Origin: Hyphomicrobiales bacterium
GTDB lineage: Bacteria > Pseudomonadota > Alphaproteobacteria > Rhizobiales > Beijerinckiaceae
Direction of reading: 5' to 3'
Length of the DNA: 18,837 bases
NCBI GenBank assembly: GCA_015655535.1
Contig: JAATEW010000217.1
Location: 1 to 18,837, forward strand
Part shown: piece after piece, positions 7,678 to 15,175 of the stretch
How the letters are laid out: every line of letters begins with the position of its first letter
Position numbering within the stretch: the first letter of the stretch is position 1
Notes under the pieces: model-generated
Told to the model about the DNA's origin: nothing
The model's input: the letters and a program-made list of their open reading frames with translations, nothing else
The model's database searches: none
Translations under genes and position numbers: made by a program

Positions 7678-10600
7678 TCACGCTTTGACGAATTTGCATA
7701 ATGGGCGGTAATCCAAGCCGACCGCTTTGCTCGAATAGCGAATGTCGCGTTCGAACGTGAAGCCATTCTTGCTCATGATCATCGCCAGCTCCCCATGCCA
7801 GGAATCCCAAGCATCGACATCGTCTATCGTTGCCTGAAACAGGGCAGGCGCGCCGGGAGCGAGGAGACGCGAGAGTTCTCTCGCAATTCTGTCAAGCTTG
7901 TCGGATGACAACATCGGCATCCGGACGAAAGCCAGCTGGGAAACGCCGGACCGGTTGGGCAATTTTCCCTTTGCTGCGAGGTCCGCCAAAAACGCGTCGA
8001 GCGAAAGCTTAGGACCCTGAAATTGCTCGTTCCACACTTTCTCCATCTTGTTGGTAAGACCGACGGAGAGCGTGACAAGCCGCCGAAACATGTAATGCGT
8101 TTCGCTCAGCCAGCGGTAGAGCGTGCGATCCATGGCGCTTGCGAGACATTGCGGGCAATGGCGACCATGGTCCTCCGAAAAGGCCAGGCCATACCAGTCG
8201 CAAATATTGCAATGCATGAGCTTGCCAGTTCGCACGGCTTCGAAAGTCGCGATCTGTTCAGGCAAGACGGGATGCGCCACGATGACATTTTCATCGAAGC
8301 GTTGAGAGAGGCTTGGCCGTGTTTTGTTGAAAAGGGCGAGAACCCCTTCGGCTTCGCCGAATGTCCAGCCCATGCTTTCGGCGTAGAAACTATATTCGAC
8401 GTCCGTGTAGTCATGCGGCACGGCTTCGCTGAACCCGCCGATCTCGTCGAACATTTTGCGGCGAAATGCGAAAAGGCCGCCTTGGATATGGCCAAAAACG
8501 CGATCCGGGTTTTTGGCAGCGAAGTCCTTGTTCCGGAAATGCTCAAAGAGCCGGATGCCGGTCGGATATTGGGCGCCCGTCATATAGCTTGGAGAATATC
8601 CGATCGTGCCGACCAGCCCGATCTTCTCATCCTTCTTAAAGGCGCGAACGAAAGGCAATTCCCAGCCGCTCTTAAAGCTCATGCCTTCCTTGCCGCACAC
8701 ATAGATGATCGTATCTCCGTTGCCTTGCATCGCGGCGAGATTGGTTCCAGGTCCGACCATCGCATTGTTGCGGTTGTGAACGACGGTAATGCGGTCGTCT
8801 TCAGCCCAGATCTGATCCAGAAAGGCGGGCACGGGTTCTTTGCGGCTGCGGTTGTCGCAAACGATCAAATGGAGCGGCGAGGCGGTATAGGCCAAGATGC
8901 GGTCGAGGACGAGCCGCAATTCTTTCAGATTGTTCCAGCTTACGACCACGACATCTATCGGCTTGCGCTGCCAGACGCTCAGCAAAACATCGACGAGCTG
9001 CGAAACGTCATGTTGCTGTCCCGCGCGTTTTTTGGCTTCCTGCACGATGGCCCGCAGCTTTAGAGAACTCAAACCGAAGAAACGGCGAATCGCCGCTGCG
9101 ACGCTTGCCGGATTGGGCTCGCAAATAAGGCCCGTTATTTCATCGACGATCAGATCCGGAATGCCTGCGATAGGCGTGGTGAGCACAGGAATACCAGCCA
9201 TCATGCTTTCGACCACCGAGGTCGGAATCCCGTCCATGTCTCCGCTCGCCGTCCGCACGCAAGGAGACGCAAAGAGATCGGCGGTGCTTATGACCTCCGG
9301 CACGTCGTCATGGGAGAGCGGCCCTTTCAGGATCACATTGGTCAGCTTCAGGTCGGCTATGATGGCGCGGTATTCCGCTTCCATATCGCCATAGCCGTAG
9401 ATCTCGACGATAAGATCGAGGTCGGTCAAAAGCGAGGCGGCCTTGATCAGAAGGTGCAGCCCCTTCTTTTCGACGAAACGATGAATCGCAATGACTTTTT
9501 TGGGTCCGTTCGCCTTCGCGCGTTCGAGAGGCGTGCTGAATTTCTTGAATGAGACGGCATTCGGATTGATAACGAGTTTTTCGCGCGGAAAATTCAGCGC
9601 CAGAATATAATCGTAATGAAACTGGGACAGCGTGAAGAGCCGGAGACAAAGCTTGGATGCGCCGATCTCCGCCAATCTGGTTTGCTCGTCGTTTTTGTAA
9701 ACGAATATGTCTTGCGCGTGAGCAATGAAGGTGAAGGGCACATTCGCCCGTTCGCAGGCTGGCCAGACCATATTGGTGACGGTTGGAAAGACGAAATGCG
9801 CATGCACCATCGTGCGGCGCGTCGCGATTAGTTTTTCGGCCAGATCTTCGACAGAGACGATCTGCTTGAACTCGATGTCGAAATGCGGCTTGAACGTCTT
9901 ATGCGGGCTTTGGCGGCAAAAGACGATGACGTCGACGCCCCTCTCCTTGAGGGCCTCTAGCTCGCTGAGCACGAAGGTTTCGGATGGAACCGGGAAATGC
10001 CAGCAAAAATAAGCGAGCCGTAGTGGCTGTTCTTTGCGTCCCTTTGGCCAGGAACGGGCTCTGCGAACCGTTGGCTCAACAGGCGATGCGGCAGGCACTT
10101 TCGATTGATAGGCCAATATGTCCCGATAGACGCCGGCGACGAGTTGCTTGAAACTATTGAGGCCATATTTGCGCGCCTTTACCTGACCCGCGCGCCCAAG
10201 CTCATCCACCAATTGGCGGTTTTCGCAAAGCGCTTTGACATGAGGAACCGCGGCGGCTGGCTCCTTGTACGGTATCAGGAAGCCGTTCCGGCCGGGTTCT
10301 ATAAGCTCGACCAATGCCCCCCATTCGTAAGCTATGACCGGCCGCGTGGCCGCCATGGCTTCCAGAATCGTCCGGCCAAACGATTCAGCGAAATGCGAGA
10401 GATTCATCACGACATCGACCTGAGCGATGGCGATCGATGGGCTCTCGGCATAGCCGGCGAAAATGAGGTTTTGAGGAACCTCCTCCTTGCCGCGGCCGGA
10501 TTGAAGCTCTTCGGTCAAAGCGGTGGAGGGTCCTATGAGGACGAATTCGGCTTCGATGCGATGCTTCAGGCAAAGCCTGGCCAAAGCGACGAAATCGAGC

Positions 10601-12480
10601 ACGCCCTTTTTCGGAATATTGCTGCTGATCAAGCCGAACCGGAGCTTTTCGCCATTGGGTCGCGGGATCGCCGACATGCTCTCCCAGTCGATCGTATTGG
10701 GAACGACGAAAATGCGCCCGGGCTTGTCATAGGCTTTAGCCGTTGCATGCGAATTGCCGATAAGCCAATCGGCACGAGCGCAGACGTCGCTGACGATCTC
10801 TTCTGGTTGCTTCCCGATGATGTCACAGAGTGCTTGATCGTGTGCGATCAATTCTCTGATATGAACGACGACCGGAATCGAGAGCTCGCGGGCGGCGATG
10901 GCGCATTCACGCAACATGATCGTGTTGACGTGAACGACGGCGATGTCTTCGTCCTGGATGATCTGCCGGAACTTGGCAACGACTTCGGGGTCGATGTCCT
11001 GATTCGCACGCCACCAATCATAACGGAATGCAAAGACGCGTTTGCACCGTTCGCGAATGACATTCGTATAAGAGAGGACGTTTTTCGGCAAAGCGACAAT
11101 GACATTCGCAGGCAAAGCGCCGGCTGCATCCAACATGTCGAGAAAGCTGCGCTCGCTGCCGAAATAATGCTCGCCAACGAAATGGGCGACGACGAGTATG
11201 TTCGGCCATTCTTTTTGAGCGTGAACCCGTCCGGAAAATTCTTGGATTTGATCTTTCGCCTCCGGCGCGTGCACGCGGCTCCGCATGACCGCCGTAGACA
11301 GAAAGCGCGAGCGCTCTTGCGGATCCTCTTGCTTGCCCAACAAGGCCAAAAGATCATGACCATCGGCCGCAGGCAGACCTTCGATGAACAGCCGCTCGCA
11401 TTTCGAGAGTTCAGGCGTACGGTTCTGATCGGAAATTAAAGGAAGGACGTCGGGCAAGTGAATCGCTGGATGGGGATCATATCCTTTTCGTGAACCTTCC
11501 GTCACGAAATGCCAAAAAGCGCGGCCCTGTCCGTCTTTCGCGGTATGCCTTTCCGCATAAAAAGGCGGAGAAAACATGTGATGAGGGCTAAGGCCGTTCC
11601 GTGCCCCTTTCCAGAGAAAATGAATCAGCGGGTCGAGATCCGGCGGACAGTCCACGGCGAGAGCTCGATAGTGGCTGACATCAAAAAAAGGATGCGGATC
11701 GACTCGATTCGGAACCCCGAAAAGCACGTAATGGCTATAGGCGTCGAGTCCGGACGTTTTTGTACCCACTTGCCTCCGGTAGAAGCTGCTTTTGAAAAGA
11801 GGAGAAAAATCTACATCCGCATCCGGTGCGGACAGATAATGGCGATAGGCGCTGATGCAGCTCGGAAATTTTTCTCCAGCCTGAGCATTATACCAATCGA
11901 GATCGAACAGCGGTGTCGGACTTATACGTTTATCAGCCGCGTCCTCAGCTTCCGAGTCGATGAATTGTTTCAGCCAAGTTTTGGTATCGGTCTGAACTCT
12001 GCGCCGTTGTGACGCATAGTGGTAATTCAAAAACAATGGATGCGGATCGCGCATCTCCGACGATCCGCATTCGATGTAGTGACTGAGCGGTTCGATGCCT
12101 GCGGCTTTTACGTCCGCATATCGGGTGAGGTAATACCGTATGGAGAATAATGGATTTGGGTTTTTGAATTCAGTCCAACCGCGCGTCACATAGTGAAGAA
12201 GCGGATTTATATTGAATGTGAATCGATCGTCGAACTGGCTTTTATAATAGGCTTCATCAAATAAGCCGCTTGATTGTATCAGTGAAACACGAAGCAAAAT
12301 CTCCGGTTCAAAACCGGATAAAACGCTGATGTTCGTATCTCGCCAAAATTCCGACTCCGAGCGGTCGAATTCTTCAAGCCTTAATCTCAGATAGTCCTGC
12401 TTGAGCCGAATGTTTTCATTCAGTTTATGCTCCATTCGCGCGATCGATAATGCGAGGAACTGCAGGCTGTTCGTGTTCAC
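7678..12480 (-). CDS. 1600-residue multidomain glycosyltransferase (GT4-GT4-GT2, zinc ribbon, degenerate methyltransferase)
   Basis: Domains in order: a charged helix (about 15-45); seven repeats of 37-42 residues (about 71-340), each with an aromatic Y/HY pair and ending near D/NPxPLF; a first GT4 domain (about 426-792) with FGSER (440-444) and the donor motif E699-x7-E707; a second GT4 domain (about 820-1170) with SETFVLSE, HAHF, HAQDIF and DGIPTSVVE (D1083-x7-E1091), resembling colanic-acid WcaL-type enzymes; a GT2 domain (about 1174-1395) with VSWNN, VCDNRS and DVE (1360-1362); and a tail with CNIC (1424-1427), CPQC (1442-1445) and a methyltransferase-like fold lacking a SAM loop. The GT2 part has YVCGKEG where a DXD is expected. 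There is no membrane segment. The start is GTG 12480, with no strong ribosome-binding site. The protein may build several consecutive linkages of one glycan on one chain; sugars are unknown. The reading frame is intact throughout. Confidence 0.9.
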   Translation of the reverse strand: MNTNSLQFLALSIARMEHKLNENIRLKQDYLRLRLEEFDRSESEFWRDTNISVLSGFEPEILLRVSLIQSSGLFDEAYYKSQFDDRFTFNINPLLHYVTRGWTEFKNPNPLFSIRYYLTRYADVKAAGIEPLSHYIECGSSEMRDPHPLFLNYHYASQRRRVQTDTKTWLKQFIDSEAEDAADKRISPTPLFDLDWYNAQAGEKFPSCISAYRHYLSAPDADVDFSPLFKSSFYRRQVGTKTSGLDAYSHYVLFGVPNRVDPHPFFDVSHYRALAVDCPPDLDPLIHFLWKGARNGLSPHHMFSPPFYAERHTAKDGQGRAFWHFVTEGSRKGYDPHPAIHLPDVLPLISDQNRTPELSKCERLFIEGLPAADGHDLLALLGKQEDPQERSRFLSTAVMRSRVHAPEAKDQIQEFSGRVHAQKEWPNILVVAHFVGEHYFGSERSFLDMLDAAGALPANVIVALPKNVLSYTNVIRERCKRVFAFRYDWWRANQDIDPEVVAKFRQIIQDEDIAVVHVNTIMLRECAIAARELSIPVVVHIRELIAHDQALCDIIGKQPEEIVSDVCARADWLIGNSHATAKAYDKPGRIFVVPNTIDWESMSAIPRPNGEKLRFGLISSNIPKKGVLDFVALARLCLKHRIEAEFVLIGPSTALTEELQSGRGKEEVPQNLIFAGYAESPSIAIAQVDVVMNLSHFAESFGRTILEAMAATRPVIAYEWGALVELIEPGRNGFLIPYKEPAAAVPHVKALCENRQLVDELGRAGQVKARKYGLNSFKQLVAGVYRDILAYQSKVPAASPVEPTVRRARSWPKGRKEQPLRLAYFCWHFPVPSETFVLSELEALKERGVDVIVFCRQSPHKTFKPHFDIEFKQIVSVEDLAEKLIATRRTMVHAHFVFPTVTNMVWPACERANVPFTFIAHAQDIFVYKNDEQTRLAEIGASKLCLRLFTLSQFHYDYILALNFPREKLVINPNAVSFKKFSTPLERAKANGPKKVIAIHRFVEKKGLHLLIKAASLLTDLDLIVEIYGYGDMEAEYRAIIADLKLTNVILKGPLSHDDVPEVISTADLFASPCVRTASGDMDGIPTSVVESMMAGIPVLTTPIAGIPDLIVDEITGLICEPNPASVAAAIRRFFGLSSLKLRAIVQEAKKRAGQQHDVSQLVDVLLSVWQRKPIDVVVVSWNNLKELRLVLDRILAYTASPLHLIVCDNRSRKEPVPAFLDQIWAEDDRITVVHNRNNAMVGPGTNLAAMQGNGDTIIYVCGKEGMSFKSGWELPFVRAFKKDEKIGLVGTIGYSPSYMTGAQYPTGIRLFEHFRNKDFAAKNPDRVFGHIQGGLFAFRRKMFDEIGGFSEAVPHDYTDVEYSFYAESMGWTFGEAEGVLALFNKTRPSLSQRFDENVIVAHPVLPEQIATFEAVRTGKLMHCNICDWYGLAFSEDHGRHCPQCLASAMDRTLYRWLSETHYMFRRLVTLSVGLTNKMEKVWNEQFQGPKLSLDAFLADLAAKGKLPNRSGVSQLAFVRMPMLSSDKLDRIARELSRLLAPGAPALFQATIDDVDAWDSWHGELAMIMSKNGFTFERDIRYSSKAVGLDYRPLCKFVKA

Positions 12481-12568
12481 GGCAATGGCCCCAAAAACTC
12501 ACGTTCCGGAATCGGTCATGTCAGTGACACGCCTATAATTCCAGAGGACAAAGCTACGGCCTTCATAT

Positions 12569-12593
12569 GCGCTGCTTTGCTAGCAAGTAGCGC
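12569..12593. promoter_or_regulatory. Dyad GCGCTGCTT-N7-AAGTAGCGC upstream of the giant glycosyltransferase gene
   Basis: The two 9-base arms match at 8 positions; the odd pair would be a G-U wobble in a plus-strand RNA. A perfect palindrome TTGCTAGCAA (12577-12586) overlaps the centre. It lies about 90-113 bases upstream of GTG 12480. No T-run follows, so an operator is more likely than a terminator. Confidence 0.35.
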
Positions 12594-12772
12594 ACGGCAT
12601 CAAATTGTTAAGCCGGCCATGCGTTATGTGTTGCTGATTTTGCGTCGTCATCATCCGCTGGCGGTATCTGATGCAGACAATAGCAGAGTCTGATTGCACA
12701 CTTATAACTTAGCGGAGCCTTTATCGCTATCGTTGAGTCTGTCCACAAGCATGGCTTGCATTCATTTGCATC

Positions 12773-12784
12773 AGCATCGATGCT
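12773..12784. promoter_or_regulatory. 12-bp perfect palindrome AGCATCGATGCT
   Basis: It lies in the middle of the divergent intergenic region, and a second palindrome CGCATGCG (12785-12792) abuts it. Possible regulator site; could also be chance. Confidence 0.25.
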
Positions 12785-12790
12785 CGCATG

Positions 12791-12815
12791 CGTCATTCTT
12801 AGAATTGTAATGACG
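12791..12815. promoter_or_regulatory. Operator-like dyad CGTCATT-N11-AATGACG
   Basis: Two perfect 7-base arms are separated by 11 bases, and an inner near-palindrome ATTCTTAGAAT (12796-12806) overlaps the left arm and spacer. The centre lies about 175 bases upstream of the ABC transporter start. The geometry, about two helical turns between outer ends, suits a dimeric regulator. No regulator gene is present in the window. Confidence 0.35.
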
Positions 12816-12961
12816 TGTATGTAGGGACTCATATTTCATGCCACTTAAATGCGAAGCCTCGATCAACAAACAAGCTTCGATATCTTGAAAGCGGACCTGC
12901 GATGCGATATTAAAAGGATGCTGCTCAATGGATCTCGTTTCTCATCGCGTCACACGACTCT

Positions 12962-12967
12962 AAGGAG
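12962..12967 (+). promoter_or_regulatory. Ribosome-binding site of the ABC transporter gene
   Basis: AAGGAG lies 9 bases before ATG 12977 and supports that start. Confidence 0.6.
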
Positions 12968-12976
12968 CGCGCAAGC

Positions 12977-15175
12977 ATGGAATCAAAAATCGGCGTTCCA
13001 TCTGCGCTGGGCTGCCTCATCTATATCGGCCGTCATCACGGCCTCCATTTGACGGCGGAGCAACTGACCCGCGCCAACCTTCTGACAGGCGACGAACTAT
13101 CGTCGGCTGAGGCATTAAGGAGTGCGCAAAGCGTCGGCTTGGTCGCAAAGGCTCTCACGCTCAAGTGGGAGTCGCTTGCCAAAATCAAGAAGGCGCTTCC
13201 GGCTCTGGTGCGGCTCACCAATGGCAGCTATTTGGTTCTGCAGCGTGTGGATTTCGACTCGCCTGTCCCGCAGGTGGTACTGATCGACCCCAAGACCGAT
13301 GCAGACACGACGCTGGCTCTCGACCGGCTACGGTTCGAGAAGGTCTGGTCCGGCGACATCATTCTGATCAAGCGCAATTACGAAATCGCGGATGAGACGA
13401 AGCCGTTCAGCTTCAGTTTCATTGCTGGGCTGGTCTTCCGGGAACGGCACCTCGTTATCGATATAGCCATCGCAGCGCTGGCGCTTAGCCTTTTGGCGCT
13501 CAGTCCGATCATGTTCTGGCGGCTGATGTCGGATCGTGTCGTCCCCTTTCACGCAATGAACACATTTACGATTCTGTGCCTCGTGATGGCGGTGCTGATC
13601 GCATTTGAGACGGCTTTCTTCGCCTTGCGCCGCTATTTGCTCCTGCATCTCACGACAAAGGTCGACATCAGGCTCTCGACCTATATGTTCGACAAAGTGT
13701 TGAACCTGCCCGTCGATTTTTTCGAAAGCACGCCGGCTGGTCTGATCACATATAAAATGGCGCAGATGTCGCGCATCCGTAGCTTCCTCACGGGGCAGCT
13801 TTTCGGCACTGTCCTCGACTCAGGCGTCCTTTTCTTCTTCCTGCCGGTCATGTTCTATTTCAGCCCGGTGCTGACTGCCATCATCTTAGGCGTATGCGCT
13901 ATCATAGCGGCATGGCTGATGATCATGTTGCCAGCCTACCGTCGTCGCTCTTCAGCCGTTGAGAGCGCCGAGGCCGCGCGCGGCGCATTTCTTTCACAAA
14001 ACATTTATGGAATCCGAACCGTCAAATCGCTAGCGCTCGATGCGCGCCAGCGGCATCAATGGGATGTGCTGACCGCGCGCGTCTCGAAGGCGCGTTTGGC
14101 GGAAAACAATCTTGGCAATCTGATCGAATGCGGCGTGCGGCCGATGGAGCGGCTGATGGTCAGCGGCACATTCGCGCTCGGTGTCTATTTCGCGATCACG
14201 TCGAACGATCCCGTCTATATCGGGACCTTGTTCGCTTTCCTGATGTTGAGCCAGAGAATTTCCGCGCCGCTGATGCAGATGGCGCATCTGGTGCAGCAAT
14301 ATGATGAGGCGCAGACCGCCGTCGGCGTCGTGGCGGGGCTCGTCAACCAGCCCGAGGAAGAAGGGCGCTCAGGTCATGGTGTCCTCGCACCGCTCAAAGG
14401 GCACGTCGAATTCTCGAATGTGAGGTTCAAATATAAAGGCAGCCTCAATCCCGCGTTGCGGGCCGTGACCTTTGAAGCGCCCGAAGGCACGACGCTCGGC
14501 GTCATGGGCCGCAGCGGCTCCGGAAAGACGACGGTCACGCGGCTGCTGCAACGGCTCCATTCCGATTATCAAGGCTTGATCAAGATCGATGGTATCGACG
14601 TACGCGAATATGATGTCGATCACTTGCGCGCGAGCCTTGGCGTCGTCTTGCAGGAAAATTTTCTGTTCAGCGGTACCATTCGAGACAATATCACGGCGGC
14701 AAAGAGCAACGCCACTTTCGAAGAGATGGTCTATGCCGCGCGGCTCGCGGGGGCAGAGGAATTCATCGACAAGCTTCCGCGCGGCTATGAGACCTTCATT
14801 TATGAAGGTTCGCCCAATCTTTCCGGCGGGCAGCGGCAACGCCTTGCGATCGCGCGGGCCCTGATCACCAATCCGAAGATTCTCATTCTCGACGAGGCGA
14901 CAAGCGCGCTCGACGCGGAGAGCGAGGCGATCGTGAACGCCAATATCAAGCGCATTGCGAGCGGCCGCACCATGATCATCATCTCGCATCGTTTGTCGTC
15001 TCTGGTCTCCGCGGATGCGATCCTCGTGCTCGACAAAGGCGAGGTCCACGACATCGGGCGTCATCACGAACTGCTCGACCGGTGCGATATTTACAGTGGT
15101 CTTTGGCGTCAGCAGAACGCCCATGTCGGCGAAGCGCTGGTAGACAAGCCGTTGCGAGGTCCAAGTGCCGCCTAA
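12977..15175 (+). CDS. Type I secretion ABC transporter, HlyB-type, with inactive C39-like domain
   Basis: This 732-residue inner-membrane exporter has the usual HlyB length and layout. Residues 1-140 form a C39-peptidase-like domain. Aligned by eye with HlyB, the catalytic Cys position is S9 and the catalytic His position is Y85, so it should bind substrate but not cleave a leader. A membrane domain follows (hydrophobic segments near 161-181, 193-218, 277-318 and about 390-405). The ATPase carries Walker A GRSGSGKTT (511-519), signature LSGGQ (615-619), Walker B ILILDEA (D639, E640) and the switch histidine H671; all key residues are intact. This class pairs with an HlyD-type adaptor and a TolC-type pore to export RTX-like proteins with a C-terminal uncleaved signal. 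The stop overlaps the HlyD start by 11 bases, indicating translational coupling. No candidate substrate is in the window. Confidence 0.93.
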   Translation: MESKIGVPSALGCLIYIGRHHGLHLTAEQLTRANLLTGDELSSAEALRSAQSVGLVAKALTLKWESLAKIKKALPALVRLTNGSYLVLQRVDFDSPVPQVVLIDPKTDADTTLALDRLRFEKVWSGDIILIKRNYEIADETKPFSFSFIAGLVFRERHLVIDIAIAALALSLLALSPIMFWRLMSDRVVPFHAMNTFTILCLVMAVLIAFETAFFALRRYLLLHLTTKVDIRLSTYMFDKVLNLPVDFFESTPAGLITYKMAQMSRIRSFLTGQLFGTVLDSGVLFFFLPVMFYFSPVLTAIILGVCAIIAAWLMIMLPAYRRRSSAVESAEAARGAFLSQNIYGIRTVKSLALDARQRHQWDVLTARVSKARLAENNLGNLIECGVRPMERLMVSGTFALGVYFAITSNDPVYIGTLFAFLMLSQRISAPLMQMAHLVQQYDEAQTAVGVVAGLVNQPEEEGRSGHGVLAPLKGHVEFSNVRFKYKGSLNPALRAVTFEAPEGTTLGVMGRSGSGKTTVTRLLQRLHSDYQGLIKIDGIDVREYDVDHLRASLGVVLQENFLFSGTIRDNITAAKSNATFEEMVYAARLAGAEEFIDKLPRGYETFIYEGSPNLSGGQRQRLAIARALITNPKILILDEATSALDAESEAIVNANIKRIASGRTMIIISHRLSSLVSADAILVLDKGEVHDIGRHHELLDRCDIYSGLWRQQNAHVGEALVDKPLRGPSAA

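Larger units (their letters stand above)
12481..12976. promoter_or_regulatory. Divergent intergenic region, presumed promoters for both flanking units
   Basis: These 496 bases separate the start of the minus-strand giant glycosyltransferase from the start of the plus-strand secretion unit. The GC content falls to roughly 46% by hand count over 12601-12900, below the coding DNA around it. Short reading frames here have no ribosome-binding site or recognisable product and I do not call them genes. I see no confident -35/-10 pair. Three inverted repeats stand out and are listed separately. Confidence 0.55.

Noticed and set aside
10105..11439. 444-codon open frame on the plus strand opposite the giant glycosyltransferase (also 8023-9063)
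   Set aside because: It lies wholly antisense to clear GT4/GT2 coding sequence with conserved motifs. Its translation resembles no family I know and looks like a codon-bias shadow in GC-rich DNA.
12608..12832. Small minus-strand frame in the divergent intergenic region (also 12849-13052 plus)
   Set aside because: No Shine-Dalgarno site, low-complexity composition and no recognisable product. The second overlaps the start of the transporter gene.
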